NCBI RefSeq assembly: GCF_025369935.1
Contig: NZ_CP104467.1
Location: 7,571,001-7,635,000, forward strand
Direction of reading: 5' to 3'
Source of the DNA: Paenibacillus andongensis
GTDB lineage: Bacteria; Bacillota; Bacilli; Paenibacillales; NBRC-103111
DNA: 64,000 nucleotides
Shown piece after piece: positions 34,198 to 41,724 of this stretch. A model generated the notes under the pieces. The model was given only the letters and a program-made list of their open reading frames with translations. It searched no databases and was not told the origin of the DNA. Positions within the stretch are counted from its first letter, which is position 1; each line of letters opens with the position of its first letter. The position numbers and the translations under genes are program-made.

Positions 34198-35742
34198 TTA
34201 GCGGTTTAAATATTTTAAAGGATTTTCTAAACTGCCACTTTTGTGAATCTCAAAATGTAAGTGAACACCCGTGGAGTCGCCTGTACTTCCCATAATTCCG
34301 ATTTTATCGCCCTTCTCGACGATTGTACCTTCGGTGGTGGTGATTTTGCTCAAATGGCCATATAACGTCTCGTAACCGTTCAAATGATTAATAATGATAT
34401 AATTGCCGTAGTCGGATTTGTAGCCGGTTTCCGTGACTTTGCCGTTATCGGCCGTCATGATATTCTTGTTGCCTGTGATATCAATTCCTTTGTGGAGCTT
34501 GCCCCAACGCATGCCGAACGTACTTGAAATACTTGGAGAAACGACAGGCCACGCGAACTTCCCTGAGCCTTCGCCTTGAATGACCTTTGTTCCTTTTTTC
34601 ACCTTAGCCATAACAGGATTATCAATGATCTCTTCATTCACAAGCTTTTCTTCGGTCATTAACCCGTCGACCTTCGTAACTTGAATCGTAACCTTCTTCA
34701 GCCCATTCTTCCCAGCGGTTATCGGTTGAACAACGCCTACACGAAGTGAATCATCTTTCACATACTCGGTGTCGTATTGAATCTCCTGATTCTGCACAAC
34801 CCGTTCTGTTGTCTTAACAGAGAGCGTTGGCTTGAGCACCGTCACATCAAGTTGGTTGCCAATTTTCAGCTTATCATCTTGAAGGCCGGGGTTCTTATCA
34901 TAAATGAATTGCTTCGTAATCCCTAGTTTCTTGGCGATACAGGAGACACAATCTCCTTCGACAACCGTATACTTGGCAGGCTGTACATCACCGGTCTTGA
35001 GCTTTTGAACGACATCTTCCGGTTTAGCCAAGTCATTCGGCTCGATAGGAACTTCCTTGGTATCCACCTGTTGAACAAACTCTACTTTCTCGAGTTCCGA
35101 CGGTGCTGTGGTGATATCCTCACCTATCCCTGTTGATAAGGCAGCTACCTTAGCGGTTTCTTTGGCTTTAGGCGCGAAGGGTGCACTTACCTGTTCAAGA
35201 ATCCGATCAGCCGTCTGCTGATCCTTTACAATGGCGATGGTTTTCCCATCTACCTTCAATTCGATGCCGACCGGTTGCGGCACAAGCAGCTCATCAAGTG
35301 TTGCCAAAACAGCTGAATCATCCGATTTTACATTGTAAGCCTTTTCAGGCTCGTAGGTGACTCTATTTGTTTTCAGCACGACATGGACATCTGGGAATTT
35401 TTGTTGCACTTCTTGCGGTTTTCTTTGCTTATATTCATCAATAATCTTATTGTCGCTTACGATACCTATTTCTTGGCCATCCAGCTTTACATGATACACA
35501 TTCACCATGCCAGCTTCTACATATTGATGTCCGGCAAACGTAATTACTCCAGTTAGAGCGATCGCACTAACTCCCAGTGCAAGAGACCATTTATGTCGTT
35601 TCATTACCGTTAGCGTCGTTGTTGTCGTTGATTCTTCCAGCTGCTTGTCTGATATTGATTCATTTCCGGTCAAGCTTTCTCGCTTAGGCGTGAATCTCTT
35701 GATGAGATCCATGACAAAGCGCATTCCCCTGAAACCTGTCAT
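34198..35742 (-). CDS. Membrane-anchored M23 peptidoglycan endopeptidase with LysM and G5 domains
   Basis: A 514-residue protein: a cytoplasmic head, one membrane helix (res. 51-71), a region with repeated 'IGIVSDNKIIDEY'-like blocks, LysM (258-302), G5 (306-378) and peptidase M23 (about 413-509). The zinc ligands are His417 and Asp421 (HKGID) and His496 (HLHFEI), all present. It should cut peptide crosslinks in peptidoglycan. The LysM has Cys265 and Cys268 in GDCVSCIA, where most LysMs have Thr and a non-Cys residue. It lies directly upstream of walR on the same strand but ends in its own terminator. AAAGGGAG precedes the ATG. Confidence 0.93.
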   Translation of the reverse strand: MTGFRGMRFVMDLIKRFTPKRESLTGNESISDKQLEESTTTTTLTVMKRHKWSLALGVSAIALTGVITFAGHQYVEAGMVNVYHVKLDGQEIGIVSDNKIIDEYKQRKPQEVQQKFPDVHVVLKTNRVTYEPEKAYNVKSDDSAVLATLDELLVPQPVGIELKVDGKTIAIVKDQQTADRILEQVSAPFAPKAKETAKVAALSTGIGEDITTAPSELEKVEFVQQVDTKEVPIEPNDLAKPEDVVQKLKTGDVQPAKYTVVEGDCVSCIAKKLGITKQFIYDKNPGLQDDKLKIGNQLDVTVLKPTLSVKTTERVVQNQEIQYDTEYVKDDSLRVGVVQPITAGKNGLKKVTIQVTKVDGLMTEEKLVNEEIIDNPVMAKVKKGTKVIQGEGSGKFAWPVVSPSISSTFGMRWGKLHKGIDITGNKNIMTADNGKVTETGYKSDYGNYIIINHLNGYETLYGHLSKITTTEGTIVEKGDKIGIMGSTGDSTGVHLHFEIHKSGSLENPLKYLNR

Positions 35743-35875
35743 GATCTTCTCCCTTTGAACGGTTTTGCATCCATGAAGTAATTATTCAATTTGCACGCTA
35801 ATGATTAATTACTTCTAGATACATAAATAAACCTTGATTAGACATAATATCCATAAAGGATGTCTTCCTTTTGTT

Positions 35876-35889
35876 AAATTTAACACACT
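35876..35889. promoter_or_regulatory. Palindrome upstream of the M23 gene
   Basis: TGTTAAATTTAACA is a perfect 14-bp palindrome about 135 bp before the ATG. It is not a WalR direct repeat. The remainder of 35743-36056 shows no gene. Confidence 0.4.
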
Positions 35890-36056
35890 TTCTCTGCCTA
35901 TTTCAACAAAATACTCGATATCCATGTGATAGATTCGTGTCCATCACCAAAAGAAGGCTCTAATTATTCATTTTTTTGTATGAAAACCCAAGAGATTTTG
36001 CGCTTAGCTACAAGAATTGACAAATTTGCATGAAACATTGAAAGGGGACATTATCG

Positions 36057-36317
36057 ATGGAAATTAATTTGGCGGCTACATTCCAAAATAGGGATAATTT
36101 AGAGCAGGCGGCTGAAGTACTTAAACTGCAAGGTGTACTAGATATCAAATTCGATAATGGCTTTGTGCCTAATTCTGTTCAACATGCTGACAGCTTCATT
36201 CAATCCGTAGACAGCTTTGCTGCTGAGCCCTCCTTTGCACTCACAGTAAGTGTTGAGAAGTCACGCTATCGCCAAGCTGAGGATACGATTATCAAATACG
36301 GCGGACAACTCCACTAA
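36057..36317 (+). CDS. Hypothetical small protein
   Basis: An 86-residue soluble protein preceded by AAAGGGG. It alternates short strands and helices ('EINLAATFQNRDNLEQAAEV', 'FALTVSVEKSRYRQAEDTII'), as in a small alpha-beta sandwich. No membrane or signal segment. It lies between two minus-strand genes. I do not recognise the family. Confidence 0.6.
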   Translation: MEINLAATFQNRDNLEQAAEVLKLQGVLDIKFDNGFVPNSVQHADSFIQSVDSFAAEPSFALTVSVEKSRYRQAEDTIIKYGGQLH

Positions 36318-36338
36318 TCCATCCAAGTAAAGAAAAGA

Positions 36339-37001
36339 TTAATATTTGCTTAGAATATCTGTAAGCTGCTTCAATTCCTTCTCACTTAAATACTTTTTAA
36401 GCGTGTCATTGACTTGCTTTAACTCCTCTGTCGTGATCCCATCTTCGAGCAAAACGGATAGATTCTGCACGTCACTTTGCGGCAGCTTAGCAACAACTAG
36501 AGAAAATATTTTCATCTTATCGTCGCTGGACAGAGCTTCTTTCTTTTTGGCAAAATCCTCCGTCGACATGACGAGTTCCTTTTTCTGATCGTTCGCTTCA
36601 CTTCTCGCTCTTCCCATAACGGCTATGGCATCATCCTTGGCTCCTTGGGAAGCATCTCCACCGTCACTAGAACTAACTCCACTTGCGGGAAGTTGATCGT
36701 TTGAACTAGGGTTTGTGAGGCTTCCAGACGGGTTGAGACTAGGAACAGGCTTCGTAGGTGCAGGGCTTTCAGATGGGGCAGCTTGCTTCCCCCCGTCTCT
36801 ACGCATAACTATATTCAGCTCCCCCGCCAATCTTGCAGCAAATTCGTTAAATTGAACCTTTTTACCCAAAGCTGGGATCTGATATTGTCGAAATATATCC
36901 TCCACGTACATATTTACAACATACCATGTCGTAAACATCGTTATCGATGTAATCAGGACTGTTCCAATGACGATCTTACCTAACCATGCTATTAATTTCA
37001 T
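36339..37001 (-). CDS. Hypothetical single-pass membrane protein
   Basis: A 220-residue protein with one membrane helix (res. about 9-31), a Pro/Ser-rich low-complexity middle and a charged helical C-terminal third ('KMKIFSLVVAKLPQSDVQN' to 'LSEKELKQLTDIL'). AGGAG lies 10 nt before ATG 37001. The C-terminal part probably lies outside the membrane. No known family is evident; it sits between purA and the M23 gene. Confidence 0.65.
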   Translation of the reverse strand: MKLIAWLGKIVIGTVLITSITMFTTWYVVNMYVEDIFRQYQIPALGKKVQFNEFAARLAGELNIVMRRDGGKQAAPSESPAPTKPVPSLNPSGSLTNPSSNDQLPASGVSSSDGGDASQGAKDDAIAVMGRARSEANDQKKELVMSTEDFAKKKEALSSDDKMKIFSLVVAKLPQSDVQNLSVLLEDGITTEELKQVNDTLKKYLSEKELKQLTDILSKY

Positions 37002-37081
37002 ACTCGCTATCACTCCTGGCGCATAATCATGTTCCTCCCTCCCAGTATTGACGGAATCATCTCCATTAAATCCCTTTTTGA

Positions 37082-37126
37082 TAAAAAAGAAATCCTCTAA
37101 GCTGCAAACAGCCTAGAGGATTTCTT
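37082..37126 (-). terminator. purA terminator
   Basis: On the minus strand AGAAATCCTCTA pairs with TAGAGGATTTCT, followed by TTTTTATC. Confidence 0.8.
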
Positions 37127-37171
37127 AAATTATTCAGGAAAAAGCGAACATTACGCTTCATTTGGTTATGA

Positions 37172-38458
37172 TTATGCGTAGATTGGACGAACCAGGTTCG
37201 TTTGCTCACGGTTACGACCTACGGAGAAGATCGCGATTGGAATGCCTGTCAGCTGGGAAACGCGCTCCACATAATGTCTCGCATTCTCAGGCAGGTCACT
37301 CAGCGTACGTGCGCCGGATACGTCTTCTGTCCAACCCGGCATCTCTTCGTATACCGCTTCACACTCGGAGATAGCTTTCAGGCTTGCTGGGTAGTGCTCA
37401 ATTAGCTCGCCGCGGTACATGTAGCCTGTGCAAATTTTCACCGTCTCAAGACCTGTCAGAACGTCAATGGAATTGAGGGATAGACCCGTGATGCCGCTAA
37501 CGCGTCTTGCGTGACGAACAACAACGCTGTCGAACCAACCAACACGACGTGGACGACCCGTTACTGTACCGTATTCAAAACCTTTTTCACGAATCCAAGC
37601 ACCGATCTCATTGTCCAGTTCCGTTGGGAACGGGCCATCGCCGACACGAGTCGTATATGCTTTGGCCACACCAATAATGTTGTGGATCTTCGTTGGTCCT
37701 ACGCCGGAACCAATACATACGCCGCCCGCAGTTGGGTTCGAAGAAGTAACATACGGGTATGTGCCTTGGTCGATATCCAGCATAACACCTTGTGCGCCTT
37801 CGAACAGCACTCTGCGGCCTTGATCAATGTATTCGTTTAATACAACCGACGTATCGGTAACATATGGACGAATCACTTCCGCGTATTCGAGGTATTCTTT
37901 AAGAATCGGCTCTACATCAAGCCCTTTCGAACCGTATACTTGCTCAATCACAACATTTTTCTCAGCTACGATGCGTCTAAGCTTCAACTCGAACTCTTCC
38001 GCATCCATCAAATCAGCAATACGAATACCGTTGCGAGCTGCTTTATCCATATAACAAGGTCCGATCCCTTTGCGGGTCGTACCGATTTTGCTATCACCTT
38101 TACGATCTTCTTCCAGGCCATCAAGCAACAAATGGTATGGCATAATGACATGCGCGCGGTCACTGATGTTGAGGTTCGTCGTTGTAAAACCATTATCATG
38201 AATGTAGTTAATTTCTTCAATGAGCGCAGCCGGGTTAATTACCATACCATTCCCGATTACACAAGCTTTATCTTTGTAAAAAATACCTGAAGGTATCATC
38301 GTTAGCTTATATTTCTTCCCGCTAATAATGATCGTATGGCCTGCATTGTTACCACCTTGATAACGAGCAACAACCTCAGCAGATTCCGCTAAGAAATCCG
38401 TGATTTTCCCTTTTCCTTCATCTCCCCATTGCGTACCGACAACAACAACCGTTGACAT
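37172..38458 (-). CDS. purA: Adenylosuccinate synthetase
   Basis: A 428-residue enzyme joining IMP and aspartate with GTP, the first committed step to AMP. It begins 'STVVVVGTQWGDEGKGKI' with the GTP-binding loop and has 'YQGGNNAGHTI' and 'GTTRKGIGPCY', all characteristic. GGAGG lies 9 nt before ATG 38458. It is transcribed alone, behind a long structured leader and a PurR-type box pair. Confidence 0.98.
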   Translation of the reverse strand: MSTVVVVGTQWGDEGKGKITDFLAESAEVVARYQGGNNAGHTIIISGKKYKLTMIPSGIFYKDKACVIGNGMVINPAALIEEINYIHDNGFTTTNLNISDRAHVIMPYHLLLDGLEEDRKGDSKIGTTRKGIGPCYMDKAARNGIRIADLMDAEEFELKLRRIVAEKNVVIEQVYGSKGLDVEPILKEYLEYAEVIRPYVTDTSVVLNEYIDQGRRVLFEGAQGVMLDIDQGTYPYVTSSNPTAGGVCIGSGVGPTKIHNIIGVAKAYTTRVGDGPFPTELDNEIGAWIREKGFEYGTVTGRPRRVGWFDSVVVRHARRVSGITGLSLNSIDVLTGLETVKICTGYMYRGELIEHYPASLKAISECEAVYEEMPGWTEDVSGARTLSDLPENARHYVERVSQLTGIPIAIFSVGRNREQTNLVRPIYA

Positions 38459-38770
38459 ATGCACTTACCTCCGTACGGTGACGAATCACCCATAATGAGC
38501 CGTTATGGCTTTAGTACCACAGAGAGAAGTTGGACTTCATTAAAGCGCTAAAGCGTCTAGCGTCCATCGTACTTTCCCTCTGGCGATGCAAATACCTCTA
38601 TACACCGTTACACACTTGGTGAACCGGTTCCGAGGGCTTACTCACCGCAAAGGAACATCCAGGTTTCTTCGGCAGTCATCTGCAGGAAGGGAACCTACCT
38701 TACGGCATGAAAAACGACCTTATTTCGAAGTTGCCTTGCTATAAGCAGGCATTCGACCAAGGTTTTTCAC
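38459..38770 (-). ncRNA. Structured 5' leader of purA, no known family recognised
   Basis: About 310 nt separate the predicted start of transcription from purA. On the minus strand the first 75 nt fold into one nested hairpin: ACGGUGAAAAAC with GUUUUUCAUGCCGU, then UCGAA/UUCGA, then UGCCU/AGGCA. A second nested hairpin has AGGUU/AACCU, CUUC/GAAG and GCAG/CUGC. A third pairs GUUCC with GGAAC. No long open frame lies in it. It does not match purine, glycine, ZTP, T-box or lysine riboswitch patterns that I can recall. Confidence 0.5.
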
Positions 38771-38777
38771 CGTCTCT

Positions 38778-38806
38778 AGTGTAGCAGTCCCCCTGAGCAA
38801 AGTCAA
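38778..38806 (-). promoter_or_regulatory. Sigma-A promoter of purA
   Basis: On the minus strand TTGACT (38801-38806) and TACACT (38778-38783) are exactly 17 bp apart. PurR-type boxes lie directly upstream. Confidence 0.75.
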
Positions 38807-38809
38807 TGA

Positions 38810-38856
38810 AAAACGAACGATTACACAGGTGCCTGTATAATCGTTCGGATATTGCG
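38810..38856. promoter_or_regulatory. PurR-type box pair
   Basis: AACGAACGATT and AATCGTTCGG form an inverted pair about 16 bp apart, matching the PurBox core CGAAC and the inverted arrangement known for B. subtilis PurR targets. It sits just upstream of the purA -35. Confidence 0.65.
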
Positions 38857-38891
38857 CATACTAATAGGTTCGCAAAATAAAAACTAGAAAA

Positions 38892-38914
38892 AACCTCAGG
38901 CTCTGCCTTAGGTG
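38892..38914 (-). terminator. Terminator-like hairpin
   Basis: On the minus strand CCTAAGGC-AGA-GCCTGAGG (one mismatch) is followed by TTTTTTC. It follows a short 31-codon frame (MWDVEIIVLLVPHEFN and on) that I do not call a gene. Confidence 0.45.
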
Positions 38915-39017
38915 CTTAGTGTAAACCCATTCTTTTGTGCATAGGGAAGAATGTGGTTCCATGTAATGTTGAATTCGTGTGGTACGAGCAGAACAATTAT
39001 TTCAACGTCCCACATTT

Positions 39018-39200
39018 CTGCGAAAGTGCAGGTATTTTTGCTAAAATCGTTTGAATAGAAAAAAAGCCTGCTATTATGCAGGAATTTTTAGCTTCTCCAT
39101 CCTAAGAATAAAAGAAAACCACAAAAGCCTGCACGATTGCAGGAATTTAGGTATAGGAGCTTTTCAAAGAAAAAAGGCATGTACAATTGCAGGCTTACCA
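39018..39200 (-). repeat. Three to four related CCTGC...GCAGG hairpins with T tails
   Basis: Units at 39063-39090, 39123-39149 and 39173-39196 share AAAAGCCTGC-n5-GCAGGAATTT on the plus strand, and GTGCAGGTATTTTT at 39026 is a half unit. On the minus strand each is a small stem followed by CTTTT, so they look like serial terminators downstream of dnaB. Confidence 0.6.
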
Positions 39201-39230
39201 CAACCGTAGTCACTCCTTCTCGTTAAAGTT

Positions 39231-39266
39231 CGCAAAAAAAACAGCCGTCAATACTGCGCGGCTGCT
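39231..39266 (-). terminator. dnaB terminator overlapping the stop codon
   Basis: On the minus strand CAGCCG and CGGCTG (39260-39265 and 39242-39247) are followed by TTTTTTTTG. The stem includes the last codons of dnaB. Confidence 0.75.
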
Positions 39267-40612
39267 GCTTCCTGATGACTTCGATCCATATTCACGAACT
39301 TATTAAATTGCTTCAAGAAAGCCAGCTCTACGGTTCCTACAGGACCGTTCCGCTGCTTAGCAATAATAATCTCGATAATGTTCTTCTTCTCGGATTCCTT
39401 ATCGTAGTAATCGTCCCGGTAGAGGAACGCTACGATGTCGGCATCTTGCTCGATCGATCCCGATTCCCTAAGGTCAGACATCATCGGACGCTTGTCTTGC
39501 CGCTGCTCTACACCCCGGCTCAGCTGCGAGAGCGCGATGACCGGAACGTTGAGCTCACGCGCAATTTGCTTCAGCGTACGGGAGATCTCAGAGACCTCCT
39601 GCTGACGGTTATCGCCTTTACCACGGCCGGCAATCAGCTGCAGGTAGTCGATGAGGATCATGCCGAGCCCCTTCTCCTGCTGCAGTCGACGGCACTTGGC
39701 GCGGATGTCCGCGACCGTAATCGACGGTGAATCATCGATGAAGATGTTCGCTTCGGACAAGGCGCCTATCGCCATCGTCAGCTTCTCCCAGTCGTCGCCC
39801 TCGAGATACCCCGTCCGCATGCGGTTCGCGTCGACGTTCGCTTCCGCGCAGATCATACGCTGTACGAGCTGCGCCGCGCCCATCTCCAGGGAGAAGATGG
39901 CGACGGTTTCTTTGGCCCGCACGCCCACATTCTGCGCAACATTCAGCGCGAACGCGGTCTTACCGACCGAAGGACGGGCGGCCAAGATAACAAGGTCCGA
40001 GCGCTGGAAGCCGGACGTCATCTTGTCGAGGTCAATGAAGCCCGAAGGGATCCCCGTTGACCCTCCCTTATTCGAGTAAAGCTGCTCGACTTTCTCGAAT
40101 ACTTCCATGAGCACGTCGCGAATAACCACGAACCCGCTTGAGCTGCGGCGCTGCGAGATCTCAAGGATCTTGGCCTCCGCCTCGCTGAGCATCGACCCTA
40201 CATCGTCCTCATTGGCATAGCCATTGGAGACGATTTGGGTCGCTGTGCGGATAAGGCGGCGCAACATCGACTTCTCCTCGACGATAGCCGCGTAGTAGTC
40301 AATGTTTGCTGCGGTTGGCACCGCGTTAGCCAACTCAGAAAGATACGTCACGCCACCGATTTCTTCAAGCTGCTGCTTGTTCTGCAGCCGTGACGTAAGC
40401 GTGATCAGATCGACAGGCTCCTGCTCTTCTGCGAGTTCTACGATCGCCTCGAAGATGCGTTGATGTGTTCCACGATAGAAGTCGTCGCTTGATATTCGCT
40501 CCATGGCGGTAATCAAGGCTTCGCCGTGAATCAAAATAGCGCCGAGTACGGCTTGCTCGGCTTCTATATTTTGTGGGGGTACACGATCCATAAACATATT
40601 ATCCCCGCTCAT
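39248..40612 (-). CDS. dnaB: Replicative DNA helicase
   Basis: A 454-residue RecA-type hexameric helicase (DnaB, called DnaC in B. subtilis). The N-terminal primase-interacting domain opens 'PPQNIEAEQAVLGAIL'. Walker A is ARPSVGKTA (Lys218), Walker B is 'LGMILIDYLQLI', and 'ALSQLSRGVEQRQDKRP' is the DnaB signature. It unwinds DNA ahead of the fork. AAAGGCGGG precedes the ATG. Confidence 0.97.
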   Translation of the reverse strand: MSGDNMFMDRVPPQNIEAEQAVLGAILIHGEALITAMERISSDDFYRGTHQRIFEAIVELAEEQEPVDLITLTSRLQNKQQLEEIGGVTYLSELANAVPTAANIDYYAAIVEEKSMLRRLIRTATQIVSNGYANEDDVGSMLSEAEAKILEISQRRSSSGFVVIRDVLMEVFEKVEQLYSNKGGSTGIPSGFIDLDKMTSGFQRSDLVILAARPSVGKTAFALNVAQNVGVRAKETVAIFSLEMGAAQLVQRMICAEANVDANRMRTGYLEGDDWEKLTMAIGALSEANIFIDDSPSITVADIRAKCRRLQQEKGLGMILIDYLQLIAGRGKGDNRQQEVSEISRTLKQIARELNVPVIALSQLSRGVEQRQDKRPMMSDLRESGSIEQDADIVAFLYRDDYYDKESEKKNIIEIIIAKQRNGPVGTVELAFLKQFNKFVNMDRSHQEAAAAQY

Positions 40613-40818
40613 GCTGCTGTACCCGCCTTTCTTTTCGTTAGTTAGTTTATAAGCTCTTAACTGACCGCTATTCGTCCTAATTCAGCAACTTCATAGATTA
40701 GAAGTCTTAACCTTGCTCTTATTCCCGGAACTAGGCACATATAGTTGGCTACTCCAAGTATTCTATCATTCTGTTCATATTCATCCATGCTGCAACTCTA
40801 TGAGCTAAAAGTAACTAG

Positions 40819-40998
40819 ATGCAAAAAGTGCAGCAAATCACCGTTTATTTCACATTTTGAGCAGAATTGATGTATTTAGTGCATCAAATATCCATACTTC
40901 GGACTTCATGGGTTCGTATTCGAACAATTAGCTGCACTTTTTGCATGAAATCGCTTGAAAGTGCTGATAGATGCTGAATTAGCTGCACTTTTACATCA
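40819..40998. repeat. MITE-like element with 16-bp perfect inverted repeats
   Basis: ATGCAAAAAGTGCAGC (40819-40834) and its exact inverse GCTGCACTTTTTGCAT (40931-40946) flank about 96 bp. A third, slightly altered copy GCTGCACTTTTACATC follows at 40982. No coding content. The wider gap 40613-41274 has no gene; 41150-41245 holds loosely repeated GCTCT.GAACGTT segments. Confidence 0.6.
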
Positions 40999-41098
40999 TC
41001 GCTGCAAAAGATGGCACCTAAGTCGGCGCTACAATTACTTCCTACCAGCCAATCTATCATTTCAAGACACTATCAACAACCGTGGTATAACCACACAA

Positions 41099-41128
41099 TA
41101 GATAAGAGCCCCTCCAAGGGACTCTTAC
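41099..41128 (-). terminator. Possible rplI operon terminator
   Basis: On the minus strand AAGAGTCCCT-TGG-AGGGGCTCTT is followed by ATCTATT. The T run is poor. Confidence 0.4.
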
Positions 41129-41274
41129 CTTCATCCATGTTCTTGCTCTTGAACGTTTGTTTCTCTTTCTCCGCAACGCTGTTTTCTGCTCTGGAACGTT
41201 ATTTCTATAGCTCTGGATCCCTATTTCTACTTGCTCCAAAACAACGCAATACCTACGCTCCATAAGCTTAGCTC

Positions 41275-41724
41275 TTACTTCTCTTCCGTCACATGTACGT
41301 TCAAGCTAGCCGTTACTTCACTATGCAGTTTCACAGCAACCTTCGTTACGCCTAGCGTACGAATTGGATCTTCCAGCACGATTTTGCGCTTATCGATTAC
41401 GATCTTGTACTGCTTCTCTAGAATCTCTGCGATTTGCTTGCTAGGGATGGCTCCGAAAAGACGTCCGCCTTCACCGGCTTTCGCCTTGATTTGAACAGTC
41501 ATTTCACCAAGCTTCTCACCAAGTGCCTGCGCATCAGCTTTCTCTTGATCCTTGCGGCGCTGCTCGGCTTTTTTCTGATTATCAAGCACCTTAACAGTTC
41601 CTTGTGTAGCTGGAGCAGCAAGCCCCTGCGCGATTAAGAAATTCTGTGCGTAGCCCTCAGATACCTCTTTCACTTCGCCCTTTTTACCTTGGCCTTTTAC
41701 GTCTTTTAGTAAAATTACTTTCAT
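41275..41724 (-). CDS. rplI: 50S ribosomal protein L9
   Basis: A 149-residue protein that begins with the L9 signature 'MKVILLKDVKGQGKKGEVKE' and 'GYAQNFLIAQGLA', then the long connecting helix and the C-terminal domain ending 'SEVTASLNVHVTEEK'. AGGAGGG precedes the ATG, which overlaps the gdpP stop by 4 nt. Confidence 0.98.
   Translation of the reverse strand: MKVILLKDVKGQGKKGEVKEVSEGYAQNFLIAQGLAAPATQGTVKVLDNQKKAEQRRKDQEKADAQALGEKLGEMTVQIKAKAGEGGRLFGAIPSKQIAEILEKQYKIVIDKRKIVLEDPIRTLGVTKVAVKLHSEVTASLNVHVTEEK

Noticed and set aside
35860..35900. WalR binding site upstream of the M23 peptidase
   Set aside because: The sequence is an inverted palindrome TGTTAAATTTAACA, not the TGTWA-N5-TGTWA direct repeat; a nearby TGTCAA..TGTAGC pair has the wrong spacing.
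38934..39027. 31-codon minus-strand frame MWDVEIIVLLVPHEFN and on before a terminator-like hairpin
   Set aside because: No ribosome site, no family match and surrounded by repeats; the in-frame upstream sequence has a stop within about 90 bp.
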